A DNA stretch of 12,448 nt, taken from Sva-07 sp031398325. GTDB taxonomy: Bacteria > Actinomycetota > Acidimicrobiia > Acidimicrobiales > Ilumatobacteraceae. Made by a program: the position numbers and the translations under genes. The notes beneath the pieces are model-generated. The model was not told where the DNA came from. It did not search any database and saw only the letters and a list, made by a program, of their open reading frames with translations. Location of the stretch: the NCBI GenBank assembly GCA_031398325.1, contig JANNNB010000016.1:1-12448 (forward strand). Reading direction: 5' to 3'. Within the stretch, counting starts at the first letter, position 1; each line of letters starts with the position of its first letter. Shown piece after piece: positions 6,194 through 12,448 of the stretch.

Positions 6194-6258
6194 GTTGCGA
6201 CCGTCACTCCGCGACCGTCACGTCCGTCACGTCCATCACGACCATCGGACGGATCCAT
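6190..6258 (-). CDS. 22-residue mini-ORF with four Asp-Gly-Arg repeats
   Basis: This ORF encodes MDPS, then (DGR)x4, then GVTVAT and stop. Its ATG overlaps the PHP gene's stop as TGATG, and its stop overlaps the GT2 start as ATGA. It exactly fills the only gap in a run of genes that otherwise overlap by 1-4 nt. The four DGR units read GAT-GGT-CGT, GAT-GGA-CGT, GAC-GGA-CGT and GAC-GGT-CGC: every difference between them is a synonymous third-position change. That is direct evidence for selection on the peptide. There is no Shine-Dalgarno, so translation would be by re-initiation. Possible roles are a coupler that carries ribosomes from PHP to GT2, or a small charged peptide with its own function. 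It is too short for domain recognition. Confidence 0.55.
   Translation of the reverse strand: MDPSDGRDGRDGRDGRGVTVAT
6211..6246 (-). repeat. Four 9-bp tandem repeats, in frame
   Basis: Four adjacent 9-bp units (on the plus strand GCGACCGTC, ACGTCCGTC, ACGTCCATC and ACGACCATC) form the DGR repeats of the mini-ORF. A fifth unit identical to the first, GCGACCGTC, follows at 6197-6205 after a 5-bp insertion, out of phase with the others. The unit length is a multiple of three, so gain or loss of units would keep the frame. Confidence 0.8.
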
Positions 6259-7004
6259 CAGGTGGCGAGCAGCGCTTCGGTCTCGCCGATCGTCGCGCGG
6301 ACCCAGTCGTACCGACCGATCGTCTCGCTGCGGTGGCTGTCGGTCGAGGCGATCAGCGACGTGCCGGCGCGGTGGAATGCCGCCAGGGCGACCGGGCCGG
6401 GGCACTCCCATCGCTCGGACAGTTCGACGGAGACATCGGCGGCCACCAGCACCTTCGCCAGCGCCTGGAGTTGCTCGGCGGTGACCATCGACTCGTCGAG
6501 TCCGCACTTCGGCAGGATCGAGAACAGGTGGGCCAGCGTCGAACCGGGGTTGCGGCGTGCCGCTGCCATGGTGGCTTCGAGGAGTTGCTCGATGACGAGG
6601 GACCCGTCGCGGCGACCCTCCTCGATGTCGGTGCGGATCGCCGCGGGGTGATGGACGCCGTCGTTGAGCGGCATCTGATGGTCGGCGATGACGAGGCGGT
6701 CGACGAGCTGTGCGTCGTCGGGAGCGTCGATGGCTCCGGTCGTGTCGAGGATCTTCACCTCGATGCCGCACGTGATGGTCAGCGGTGCTTGCTTCGCCAT
6801 CGCCCGGGCGGCGTGGATGTAGTCGGGGAGCCAGTCGGTGTCGGCTCTGGCATGGTCGACGAAGCCGAGCTCGTGCAGGCCGGCGACGATCCCGGCGTCG
6901 AGGTTGCTCTGCAGCGTGCCCTTGCCGTCGGAGAACGTGCTGTGGATGTGGTGATCTTCGCCCAGATCGACATCGAGGCGCACCGGTCGGTCGAGCGTGC
7001 TCAT
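6258..7004 (-). CDS. PHP domain metal-dependent phosphoesterase
   Basis: The 248-residue product is a complete PHP domain. The metal-binding residues are present in order: HIHSTFSDG (H19, H21, D26), VDHA (D50, H51), GIEVK (E82), ADHQM (H109), LAHLF (H159) and STDSH (D222, H224). PHP enzymes use two or three metal ions to hydrolyse phosphate esters; members include histidinol phosphatase and other small phosphoesterases. No polymerase or kinase domain is attached, and the his operon is not nearby, so a histidinol phosphatase role is not implied. The start is the ATG at 7004, with a strong ribosome site GGAGGGA (7009-7015) 4 nt upstream and an ATGA overlap with the ATP-grasp stop. In context it may remove phosphate from an intermediate of the glycan pathway; that is inference. 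Confidence 0.85.
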   Translation of the reverse strand: MSTLDRPVRLDVDLGEDHHIHSTFSDGKGTLQSNLDAGIVAGLHELGFVDHARADTDWLPDYIHAARAMAKQAPLTITCGIEVKILDTTGAIDAPDDAQLVDRLVIADHQMPLNDGVHHPAAIRTDIEEGRRDGSLVIEQLLEATMAAARRNPGSTLAHLFSILPKCGLDESMVTAEQLQALAKVLVAADVSVELSERWECPGPVALAAFHRAGTSLIASTDSHRSETIGRYDWVRATIGETEALLAT

Positions 7005-8029
7005 GGGGTCCCTCCGGGGTTGCCGCTTGCGGATTCGGTACGGGCGAATTCGCCGGCAGGGATGGCGATGTCCTCCCAGTGTCGCACCATCGCCACGTCG
7101 ATGAACTCGTACGAGTCGTCGATGTGTTCGCCGAGCAGGTCGGCGAGGGCGATGCCGACGAAGTCGACGCCGGCGGCCATGGTGAGTGGCGACGAGCCGG
7201 GCAGCCGCGGGTTGATCTCGAGCAGCTTCCAGTCGCCCGTGACCGACCGTTTGAACTGGACGTTGAGCGGGCCGGCGAGCCCGACCGACTCGACCACCTC
7301 GCGCGCCATCGCGATGGCGCCGGGGTCGTGGATCGTCTCGCCGGCCACGGCGATGCCGGAATCGACCTTGAGCCGCAAGCGGGGCACGGCCGCCACCACA
7401 CCGCCGGACCGTCGGGCGAGCACGTCGACGGAGATCTCTTCGCCGGGGAGCAACTGCTGGAGGATGTGCGTCGAGTCGAACGGCACCGTCAGCACATCCG
7501 GGCCCCCGATCAGGGCGACCCCGCGCCCACCGCTGCCGAGCCTCGGCTTGACGATCGCCGGCCACGTCTCGCCGGCGGCGGCCCACGACGCGACGTCGAA
7601 GTCCGCGCCGATCAGCATGGTGGTGGGTATGGCGTCGCTGCCGGGAGCTGACGTGGACAGCCCGTCGATCAGGGCCCACTTGTCGACCGTGCGTTGGAGT
7701 GACGCCAGTGATGGCACCATGACGGCCTGGCCCGCTGCGGTGAACCGGTCGATCGACGCGGCCACGGGGATCAGTTCGGAGTCGACCGTCGGGATGACGA
7801 CGTCGATGTCCCACCTCGTGGCGAGGGAGAGGAGGTGGTCGACGAACGCAGGGTCGTCGCCGCGACGCACCAGCGTGCGGTGGTCCGCGTCGACGAGGTA
7901 CAGGCCGACGCCGAGCGGGTCGATGTCGACGGCGAAGATCTCGGCTCGTCCGGTCAGCGAGCGGATGGCGGCGACCGCGGCGGGTCCACCGGCGCCGGTG
8001 ATGAGGACTCGGGGCTGGTCGGTGTTCAC
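7001..8029 (-). CDS. ATP-grasp ligase, carbamoyl-phosphate-synthase-like
   Basis: The 342-residue product has an N-terminal Rossmann-like region (LITGAGGPAA, 9-18, then IDPLG and PTVDSEL at 80-86), a VDKW element (115-118), the ATP-grasp nucleotide loop IVKPRLGSGGRG (K161, glycines 165-170) and the Mg-binding end EINPRLPGSS (E271, N273, R275). Size and layout match the small CarB/PylC-like ATP-grasp proteins, which activate a carboxylate as an acyl phosphate and join it to an amine or other nucleophile. The substrate is unknown. A free amine made by the adjacent PIG-L deacetylase would be a natural acceptor, but that is speculation. The GTG start overlaps the previous stop as GTGA, and GGAG sits 7 nt upstream. 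Confidence 0.86.
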   Translation of the reverse strand: MNTDQPRVLITGAGGPAAVAAIRSLTGRAEIFAVDIDPLGVGLYLVDADHRTLVRRGDDPAFVDHLLSLATRWDIDVVIPTVDSELIPVAASIDRFTAAGQAVMVPSLASLQRTVDKWALIDGLSTSAPGSDAIPTTMLIGADFDVASWAAAGETWPAIVKPRLGSGGRGVALIGGPDVLTVPFDSTHILQQLLPGEEISVDVLARRSGGVVAAVPRLRLKVDSGIAVAGETIHDPGAIAMAREVVESVGLAGPLNVQFKRSVTGDWKLLEINPRLPGSSPLTMAAGVDFVGIALADLLGEHIDDSYEFIDVAMVRHWEDIAIPAGEFARTESASGNPGGTP

Positions 8030-9120
8030 GCGTCTGCTCCATCGGTCGCCGTCGGATGGACGTTCACGGTGATCGCCACCTGGGCGCCCGGGCCGGAGCT
8101 GGCCGAGCCGGCGTACGGGGTGCTGACGCTCGGGAGGTCGCCGCGTTCGGCGATCACCTCGAGGGGCTCGGCGTACCGGGCGTTGGTGAACCGGCCCCAG
8201 TACCGGGCCGTGGCGGTGAGGAGGTCGACGGCGAGGTAGTCACGCACTTCGGTCTGGGAGCCGTAGCAGCCGATCGCGGCGAGCTTGGTCTCGAGTTGAT
8301 CGTCGATCGGGATGAACCGCTTCGGCGCGAACGCGACGGTGCTCGACGGCGATTGGTAGCCGTAGACCCGTGCCGTGCGACGGCAGGCGACCATCGTGCC
8401 GTGGTGGACCGCGGCGTGGTCCTGGTGCAGGTCGGCGCTGCCGTGGGTGTAGACGATGTCGGGCTCGACGTCGCGCACGACCTCCTCGATGGTGCCGACG
8501 AGGCCGGCCTCCTGCGCGAGGCGCGTGTCCTGGAGCCGGCCGAACACGATCTCCGCGCCGAGGAACTTCGCTGCGGCACACGACTCGGACTCCCGCTGGG
8601 CTTCGTCGCCGCCGACCGCGCCGCTCGACATCGTGAGGATGGTGACGGCGTCACCTTGCGCCCGGTGCGAGGCGAGAATGCCACCGACGCCGATCTCGAC
8701 GTCGTCGGGGTGCGCACCGATGGCGAGGACGCGCTGGCCCGGCGTCGTTTCCATCAGCTCGCGCACTTTGGTGACGAGGGCATCGACGCCGACGGGCTTC
8801 TGCATGAGGTCGGCCGCGCCGAGGCGGAGCGCCTCGATGACGTTCTCGACCGTGGCGTATGCGGTCATCAACACGACGGCGGTATCGGGGTGGCGGTCGC
8901 GAACGACCTGGGTGAATTCGAGCCCGGTCATGCCCGGCATGCGCATGTCGCTGATCACGACGCGGCACGGGTGCGAGCTCAGGTGTTCGAGGGCGGCAGC
9001 CGCGTCGGGGAACGCGTGGACGGTGTATCCGTTGCGCTGCAGGACGGAGCGAACGAACAGGCGACTGTCGTCTTCGTCGTCGACCACGACCACCGCAGGG
9101 CCCGGATCGGATTCACTCAC
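8026..9120 (-). CDS. Response-regulator receiver fused to PIG-L family deacetylase
   Basis: The 364-residue product combines two complete domains. Residues 9-125 are a receiver domain with the acidic pocket D14/D15, phospho-acceptor D58 (VVISDMRMPG), T86 and K108 (QKPVG). Residues 129 to about 300 are a PIG-L/LmbE metal-dependent amidase with AIGAHPDDVEIG (H137, D139, D140) and the second zinc site HQDH (222-225). PIG-L enzymes remove acetyl groups from N-acetylglucosamine-type amides (MshB, BshB and GPI PIG-L are relatives). There is no DNA-binding domain. The usual output of a response regulator is therefore replaced by an enzyme, and phosphorylation probably gates deacetylase activity. I chose GTG 9120 because GGAGGG lies 6 nt upstream; the ATG at 9135 would overlap that site. 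The upstream gene is a histidine kinase 28 nt away, its likely partner. Confidence 0.88.
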   Translation of the reverse strand: MSESDPGPAVVVVDDEDDSRLFVRSVLQRNGYTVHAFPDAAAALEHLSSHPCRVVISDMRMPGMTGLEFTQVVRDRHPDTAVVLMTAYATVENVIEALRLGAADLMQKPVGVDALVTKVRELMETTPGQRVLAIGAHPDDVEIGVGGILASHRAQGDAVTILTMSSGAVGGDEAQRESESCAAAKFLGAEIVFGRLQDTRLAQEAGLVGTIEEVVRDVEPDIVYTHGSADLHQDHAAVHHGTMVACRRTARVYGYQSPSSTVAFAPKRFIPIDDQLETKLAAIGCYGSQTEVRDYLAVDLLTATARYWGRFTNARYAEPLEVIAERGDLPSVSTPYAGSASSGPGAQVAITVNVHPTATDGADA

Positions 9121-9126
9121 GGTCCA

Positions 9127-9132
9127 CCCTCC
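9127..9132 (-). promoter_or_regulatory. Ribosome binding site GGAGGG
   Basis: On the minus strand GGAGGG lies 6 nt before the GTG at 9120. It decides the start of the receiver/PIG-L gene, because the in-frame ATG at 9135 would lie just 5' of this site. Confidence 0.75.
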
Positions 9133-9148
9133 CATGGATCGGACCGTG

Positions 9149-10825
9149 TCACGGGTCGGCCGGCTGCATCTCCGCGTTTGCGACCGGCAATTCGACGGTG
9201 GCGGTCGTGCCGACCCCGACCTCGCTGTCGATCCGGATGCGGCCACCGTGCAGTTCGACGACCGCCCGGCTGATGGCAAGTCCGAGGCCGGTGCCGGAGA
9301 CACCGGTCGCCGACTGGGACCCGCGATAGAAGCGCTCGAAGAGGTGCGTCTGCTCGTCGGCGGGGATGCCGACGCCGGTGTCTGCGACCGTGATCGTCCA
9401 CCCCTCGTCGTCCCGTCGAGCCGTGCGGCCGGGTTCGGTTGCGGTGTCACGTCCGGGGGGATGGGCCGTGTTGCTGTAGGTGGCGGTCACGGCGATGACG
9501 CCTCGCTCGGGGGTGAACTTGACCGCGTTCGACAGGAGGTTCACGAGCACCTGGTCGAGTCGTCCGAGGTCGACGAACAGATCCGGCCCCGGCCCGACCC
9601 ACGTCTCGAGACGCTGCTTGCGCGCCGCCGCCAAGGGCTCGAGTGCGTTGACGGCTCCGTTCACGAGCGCGTCCATCGTGCCCGACGTGCGGTCGATGGT
9701 CATCGCCCCGGCCTCGATGCGCCGGAGCAGGAGCAGGTCGTTGACGAGCCGCATCAGTCGACGAGCGTTGCGCTCGATGGCGTCGACGAACTCGCGCTGT
9801 TCCGTCAGGCCAGCGGTCTCCAGGTCACCTCGGAGCAGCTCGGAGAAGCTCAGGATCGAGGCGAGCGGGGTGCGCAGCTCGTGCGAGATCGTGGCGACGA
9901 ACTGGCTGCGCATCTCGGTGAGCTCGAGCAGGGCCCGGTGCTGTTGTTCGGCACGGACCTGCGCCTGTATCGACTCCTCGAGCAGGTCGGCTCGGCGGCG
10001 GGTGATCTCCTCTCGCTCGGTGACGTCGCGTACGACCCACAGGTGTCCGCGTTGTCCGTCACCGAACATCACCGGGATCGAATCGCGTTCGAGCACCCTG
10101 CCGTCGAGCATCGTGATGAGCTCCTCGAAGGTCGGCTCGGTGTCGTGGAAGCGCTCGACGATGACGGCGGTGGCTGTGTCGTGGTCGGCGTACGGCGCCC
10201 CGCTCGCCACCGCGAGATCGGCGGCGGGCCGGCCCGGATAGTCCTCGGCGTTCCCGTCGATGAGGAACATGTCCATGAACGGTTGATTCACGATCACCAC
10301 CATGCGCGCCTCGTCGAGGAGCAGCACTGCCTCGGCGAGCGACGACACGAGCGTCGTCACCTGTGCCGTGACACCCTCCAGCTTGCGCTGTGCCGCCCGC
10401 GCTGCCGTGACGTCGTGACTGGTGAGCACGACGCCGTGAACGAGTGGGTGGTCGATCAGGTTCTCGCCGACGTTTTCGAGGATGTGGTAGTCGCCCTCCG
10501 AATCCATCACCCGCAGGTCGATCGGATCGTCGCTCGTGCGGGTGCCGGCGATCACTTCACGCAGCGCGTGGAACGCCGGCTCGATGTCGTCGGGGTGGAC
10601 GAGCGCGAAGATGCCGCCTTCGGGATCGATGTTCGGTACCCAACCGAGCATCTTGCTGCCCGCTCCGTTCGACGAGATCCATTCGCCATCCGGCCCGAGC
10701 ACGGTGACGATGTCGGAGATGTTCGCCAGCAGCACGTCGAGGCGGGCCTCTGATTCGGACTTGATTCGCATCAGTGTGTTGGCGTCGTCGTCCCTCGTCG
10801 GCTCGGGAGTGACGTCGACGCTCAT
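9149..10825 (-). CDS. PAS-containing sensor histidine kinase, soluble
   Basis: The 558-residue product has two PAS-like regions (about 25-140 and 150-270), a short coiled coil (about 270-305), a HisKA dimerisation domain with ATISHELRTPL (H315 phosphorylated) and a HATPase domain. The ATPase motifs are the N box QVLVNLLSNAVKFTP (N433), G1 VADTGVGIP (D482), F box LFERFYRG and G2 GTGLGLAIS (511-519). There is no membrane segment or signal peptide, so it senses a cytoplasmic cue through PAS. An unusual Pro/Arg/Thr-rich insertion (about 451-474) lies in the ATPase domain between the N box and G1. It is the first gene of the operon and the probable phosphodonor for the receiver/PIG-L fusion. The start ATG at 10825 has only a weak ribosome site. 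Confidence 0.9.
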   Translation of the reverse strand: MSVDVTPEPTRDDDANTLMRIKSESEARLDVLLANISDIVTVLGPDGEWISSNGAGSKMLGWVPNIDPEGGIFALVHPDDIEPAFHALREVIAGTRTSDDPIDLRVMDSEGDYHILENVGENLIDHPLVHGVVLTSHDVTAARAAQRKLEGVTAQVTTLVSSLAEAVLLLDEARMVVIVNQPFMDMFLIDGNAEDYPGRPAADLAVASGAPYADHDTATAVIVERFHDTEPTFEELITMLDGRVLERDSIPVMFGDGQRGHLWVVRDVTEREEITRRRADLLEESIQAQVRAEQQHRALLELTEMRSQFVATISHELRTPLASILSFSELLRGDLETAGLTEQREFVDAIERNARRLMRLVNDLLLLRRIEAGAMTIDRTSGTMDALVNGAVNALEPLAAARKQRLETWVGPGPDLFVDLGRLDQVLVNLLSNAVKFTPERGVIAVTATYSNTAHPPGRDTATEPGRTARRDDEGWTITVADTGVGIPADEQTHLFERFYRGSQSATGVSGTGLGLAISRAVVELHGGRIRIDSEVGVGTTATVELPVANAEMQPADP

Positions 10826-10834
10826 CGGACCACC

Positions 10835-10862
10835 AGTGTCCCACGGGCTCGCTGCGAGTCAA
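10835..10862 (-). promoter_or_regulatory. Candidate promoter of the kinase operon
   Basis: On the minus strand TTGACT (10857-10862) and GACACT (10835-10840) are separated by 16 nt. The second hexamer ends 9 nt before the kinase ATG, which would give an almost leaderless transcript. The -35 is good, but the -10 matches TATAAT at only three positions. Confidence 0.3.
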
Positions 10863-10874
10863 GGCGGCCCCCTG

Positions 10875-10916
10875 GGGGAGAGAGAACGGGGAGAGAGAGA
10901 ACAGGAGAGAGAAGGG
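10875..10916. repeat. Purine tract of three GGGGAGAGAGAAC-like units
   Basis: Imperfect repeats GGGGAGAGAGAAC (10875-10887), GGGGAGAGAGAGAAC (10888-10902) and AGGAGAGAGAAG (10903-10914) make a 42-nt tract with only two pyrimidines. It follows an 11-bp palindrome CCCCC-T-GGGGG (10868-10878) and lies upstream of both the kinase operon and the DUF4012 gene. Such mirror-repeat purine runs can form triplex DNA and are prone to slippage. Its function is unknown. Confidence 0.7.
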
Positions 10917-10953
10917 CGCCGCCCGACCCGTCGGGCAGGTGCACACTCGCGGG

Positions 10954-10959
10954 TAGGGT
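10954..10959 (+). promoter_or_regulatory. Candidate -10 box (TAGGGT) for the DUF4012 transcript
   Basis: TAGGGT fits TANNNT and ends 9 nt before the ATG of the short ORF at 10969. This is the same geometry as the proposed leaderless promoter at 1444. No clear -35 is seen. Confidence 0.3.
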
Positions 10960-10968
10960 CGCACGCCG

Positions 10969-11013
10969 ATGGAGCGGGCCGTTTCGGACAACGACGAAAC
11001 GGGCCGGCGTTGA
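10969..11013 (+). CDS. Possible 14-residue leader ORF before the DUF4012 gene
   Basis: ATG at 10969 opens MERAVSDNDETGRR and stops at a TGA that overlaps the TTG start of the DUF4012 frame (TTGA, 11010-11013). A TANNNT box lies 9 nt upstream. If transcription starts there, this would be a leaderless leader peptide that delivers ribosomes to the weak TTG start. With so few codons, chance is a real alternative. Confidence 0.25.
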   Translation: MERAVSDNDETGRR

Positions 11014-12448
11014 GGAAGCACCGGGTCGACGAGCGGGTGGCGGTCGGAGCGGGACTGGTCGCTGGGCTGTTGGCGGCGACGAGTGGGGCGAGTCCGACCG
11101 GGTCGACGTCGATCGATGCCGTGATCGTCGTCGCGTCGGTCGGGCTCGTTGCGTGGGCCTCCGCGACGGCGCCGTGGTGGGCGGTTGCCGGGATCGCAGG
11201 CGTGTCAGCGGCGATCGCCGGGTCGGTGCTGTGGTTGATCGTGGGCCTAGCGGCCTTCGCGGTCGGCCTGTGGATCGGGATGCAGCGACGCGATCTTCCG
11301 ATCGCCCGATCGGTCGTCACCGGCGTCGCGCTCAACGTGCTCATCCGCTCCGACCTCGGTCACGTGCTCGGGCTGTCGGCCGTCATCGGGATCACGGCTG
11401 CGGCCGTCGTGTTCGTGCTCGGACTCCGCCGGCGGTCACGTCCCGTCAGGCGCTCCGTCTGGATCGGGCTGATCGCGACCGGCTGCGCCGGTGTCGCGGC
11501 CATCCTGGGGATCGCGCTCGCCGGGGCGCTCGGGGCCCCGGACCTGCGCGATGGGAACCGTCTGGCCAGGGCGGGCATCGAACTCCTCGACGCCGGCGAC
11601 TACCGGGCCGCCGCTGATCAATTCGAACAGGCCACGCTGTCGTTCTCGGCGGCCGAGTCGGCCTTGACGAAGCCGTGGGCGCTCCCGGCTGCTGCGGTGC
11701 CGATCGTCGCGCAGAACCTCACCGCCACGACCGAGCTCGCCTCCACCGCTGCTGACGCGACGAGCTCACTCGCCGAGGCACTCGTGCTCATCGATCCCGA
11801 ACAGCTCCGGCTGGTCAACGGACGGATCGATCTCGACGCGCTGGCACTGATCGAGCAACCGTTCGTCGACGTTCAGCAGGCGGTTTCCGACCTCGACGAC
11901 ACGATCGGCGAGGTGGCATCGCCCTGGCTCGTCGCTCCGCTGCAGGATCGGTTGATCGACCTCGACGACGAACTTGCCGATGCACGGCCACGCGTCGACA
12001 ACGCGGTGAGCGCAGTGCAACTCGCCCCGCAGATGCTCGGTGCCGACGGAACGCGCCGCTACTTCATCGCGTTCACGACGCCGGCGGAGACCCGCGGTCA
12101 GGGCGGGTTCATGGGCAACTGGGCGGAGCTGACCGCGACCGACGGACGGCTGGAGATCGCGAACTTCGGTCGCACCCTGGATCTCAATCGAGCGACCAGT
12201 GCCCCGCGGGAGGTCACCGGACCGGAGGACTGGCTGGAGCAGTGGGGAAGGTACGGGTTCACCAGCGGGCCGGACGGCAGCACGCAGCCCGAACCGTGGT
12301 CGAACGTCACGATCTCGCCGGACTTCGCCGCGACCGGACACGTGATCGCCGAGCTCTACCCGCGGTCGTGCCGAACGCACTCAGCACGATCGCCGCGCAG
12401 GGAAGGCTGGTTGGTTGGGCCAGTTCGCAGGTGCACACGGCAGAACTC
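11010..12448 (+). CDS. DUF4012 membrane protein, incomplete and frame-disrupted
   Basis: From TTG 11010 the frame reads 451 residues to 12362, then degenerates without reaching a stop before the window end. The N-terminal third is hydrophobic, with five or six membrane segments up to about residue 183. A helical extracellular region follows (about 187-340), then the DUF4012 core: RRYFIAFTTPAETRGQGGFMG (349-369) and the later ISPDFAATGHVIAELYP ending at 451. DUF4012 proteins are uncharacterised actinobacterial membrane proteins, often near polysaccharide genes. The start is uncertain: TTG 11010 is the first plausible one, has no clear ribosome site, and later GTGs would remove only cytoplasmic residues. 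The gene is transcribed away from the kinase operon. The 3' end is outside the window. Confidence 0.75.
   Translation, partial: MRKHRVDERVAVGAGLVAGLLAATSGASPTGSTSIDAVIVVASVGLVAWASATAPWWAVAGIAGVSAAIAGSVLWLIVGLAAFAVGLWIGMQRRDLPIARSVVTGVALNVLIRSDLGHVLGLSAVIGITAAAVVFVLGLRRRSRPVRRSVWIGLIATGCAGVAAILGIALAGALGAPDLRDGNRLARAGIELLDAGDYRAAADQFEQATLSFSAAESALTKPWALPAAAVPIVAQNLTATTELASTAADATSSLAEALVLIDPEQLRLVNGRIDLDALALIEQPFVDVQQAVSDLDDTIGEVASPWLVAPLQDRLIDLDDELADARPRVDNAVSAVQLAPQMLGADGTRRYFIAFTTPAETRGQGGFMGNWAELTATDGRLEIANFGRTLDLNRATSAPREVTGPEDWLEQWGRYGFTSGPDGSTQPEPWSNVTISPDFAATGHVIAELYPRSCRTHSARSPRREGWLVGPVRRCTRQN
12359..12448 (+). other. Frame break and probable internal deletion in the DUF4012 gene
   Basis: After ELYP the DUF4012 frame becomes Arg/Cys/Ser-rich filler. 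A different frame (codons from 12362) reads AVVPNALSTIAAQGRLVGW and continues sensibly to the window end. This resembles the segment near the end of DUF4012 domains. From memory of the family, roughly 100 residues between these two points, including the VDGVIAVDP-type segment, are missing. The cause is either a real deletion with frameshift or a contig-end misassembly. Confidence 0.6.

Noticed and set aside
6258..7004. Histidinol phosphatase (hisK/hisJ type)
   Set aside because: The PHP fold is clear, but no other histidine gene is near and the operon context points to another substrate.
4506..8029. Mycothiol or bacillithiol biosynthesis
   Set aside because: The glycosyltransferase is a multi-span membrane GT2 rather than a soluble GT4 enzyme, and no cysteine ligase or acetyltransferase of those pathways is present.
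6258..8042. 594-residue minus-strand frame that would fuse an Arg-rich domain to the PHP protein
   Set aside because: Only the part after the ATG at 7004 is PHP. The rest is a shadow of the ATP-grasp gene, and a strong ribosome site marks the PHP start.
4625..10753. Very long plus-strand open frames (4625-6484, 6009-8072, 8456-10753) opposite the operon
   Set aside because: They are antisense to genes with complete catalytic motifs, have Arg/Gly/Asp/His-rich composition with no domain signal, and are expected as third-position GC shadows in such DNA.

Overview
The window is high-GC DNA. Compact operons with 1-4 nt stop/start overlaps, GTG/TTG starts, TANNNT-type -10 boxes close to start codons, and secreted proteins with long Thr/Pro linkers (TTTT...APTT) suggest an actinobacterium. 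My best guess is Acidimicrobiia, such as an Ilumatobacter relative, but this is inference only: no rRNA or marker gene is present. The first ~90 bases are G/C homopolymer and the last ~90 bases sit in a disrupted gene, so the window may be a contig with unreliable ends.

Layout. (1) 136-1303, minus strand: two neighbouring paralogous membrane-anchored proteins, each with a Thr/Pro linker and a LytR_C-like domain. (2) 1458-2531, plus: a PD-(D/E)XK nuclease of the RecB/Cas4 type with a probable four-cysteine Fe-S site. (3) 2545-3654: an AbiEi/DUF559-type gene (2669-3586, plus) between two copies of the same 35-bp imperfect palindrome. (4) 3675-4415, minus: a secreted protein with an LPATG sorting signal. 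(5) 10825 down to 4506, minus: a tightly coupled operon of histidine kinase, receiver-PIG-L deacetylase fusion, ATP-grasp ligase, PHP phosphoesterase, a 22-codon mini-ORF, a processive-type membrane glycosyltransferase (GT2) and a 55-residue single-pass membrane protein. (6) 11010 to the end, plus, divergent from the operon: a DUF4012 membrane protein whose reading frame breaks near 12360.

The operon is the most interesting part. The kinase is followed directly by a receiver domain fused to a PIG-L-type amidase instead of a DNA-binding domain. The simplest reading is that phosphorylation controls a deacetylase directly. The GT2 enzyme has the family's catalytic motifs and several membrane segments, and resembles synthases of beta-linked polymers. 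With a deacetylase, an ATP-grasp ligase and a PHP phosphoesterase, this looks like a signal-gated pathway for a modified surface polysaccharide or glycolipid. The LytR_C proteins, the LPXTG protein and the DUF4012 protein nearby also fit a cell-envelope neighbourhood.

The second unexpected signal is the 22-codon ORF between the PHP and GT2 genes. It starts in a TGATG overlap with one neighbour and ends in an ATGA overlap with the other. Its four Asp-Gly-Arg repeats differ only at third codon positions, which argues that it is translated and conserved.
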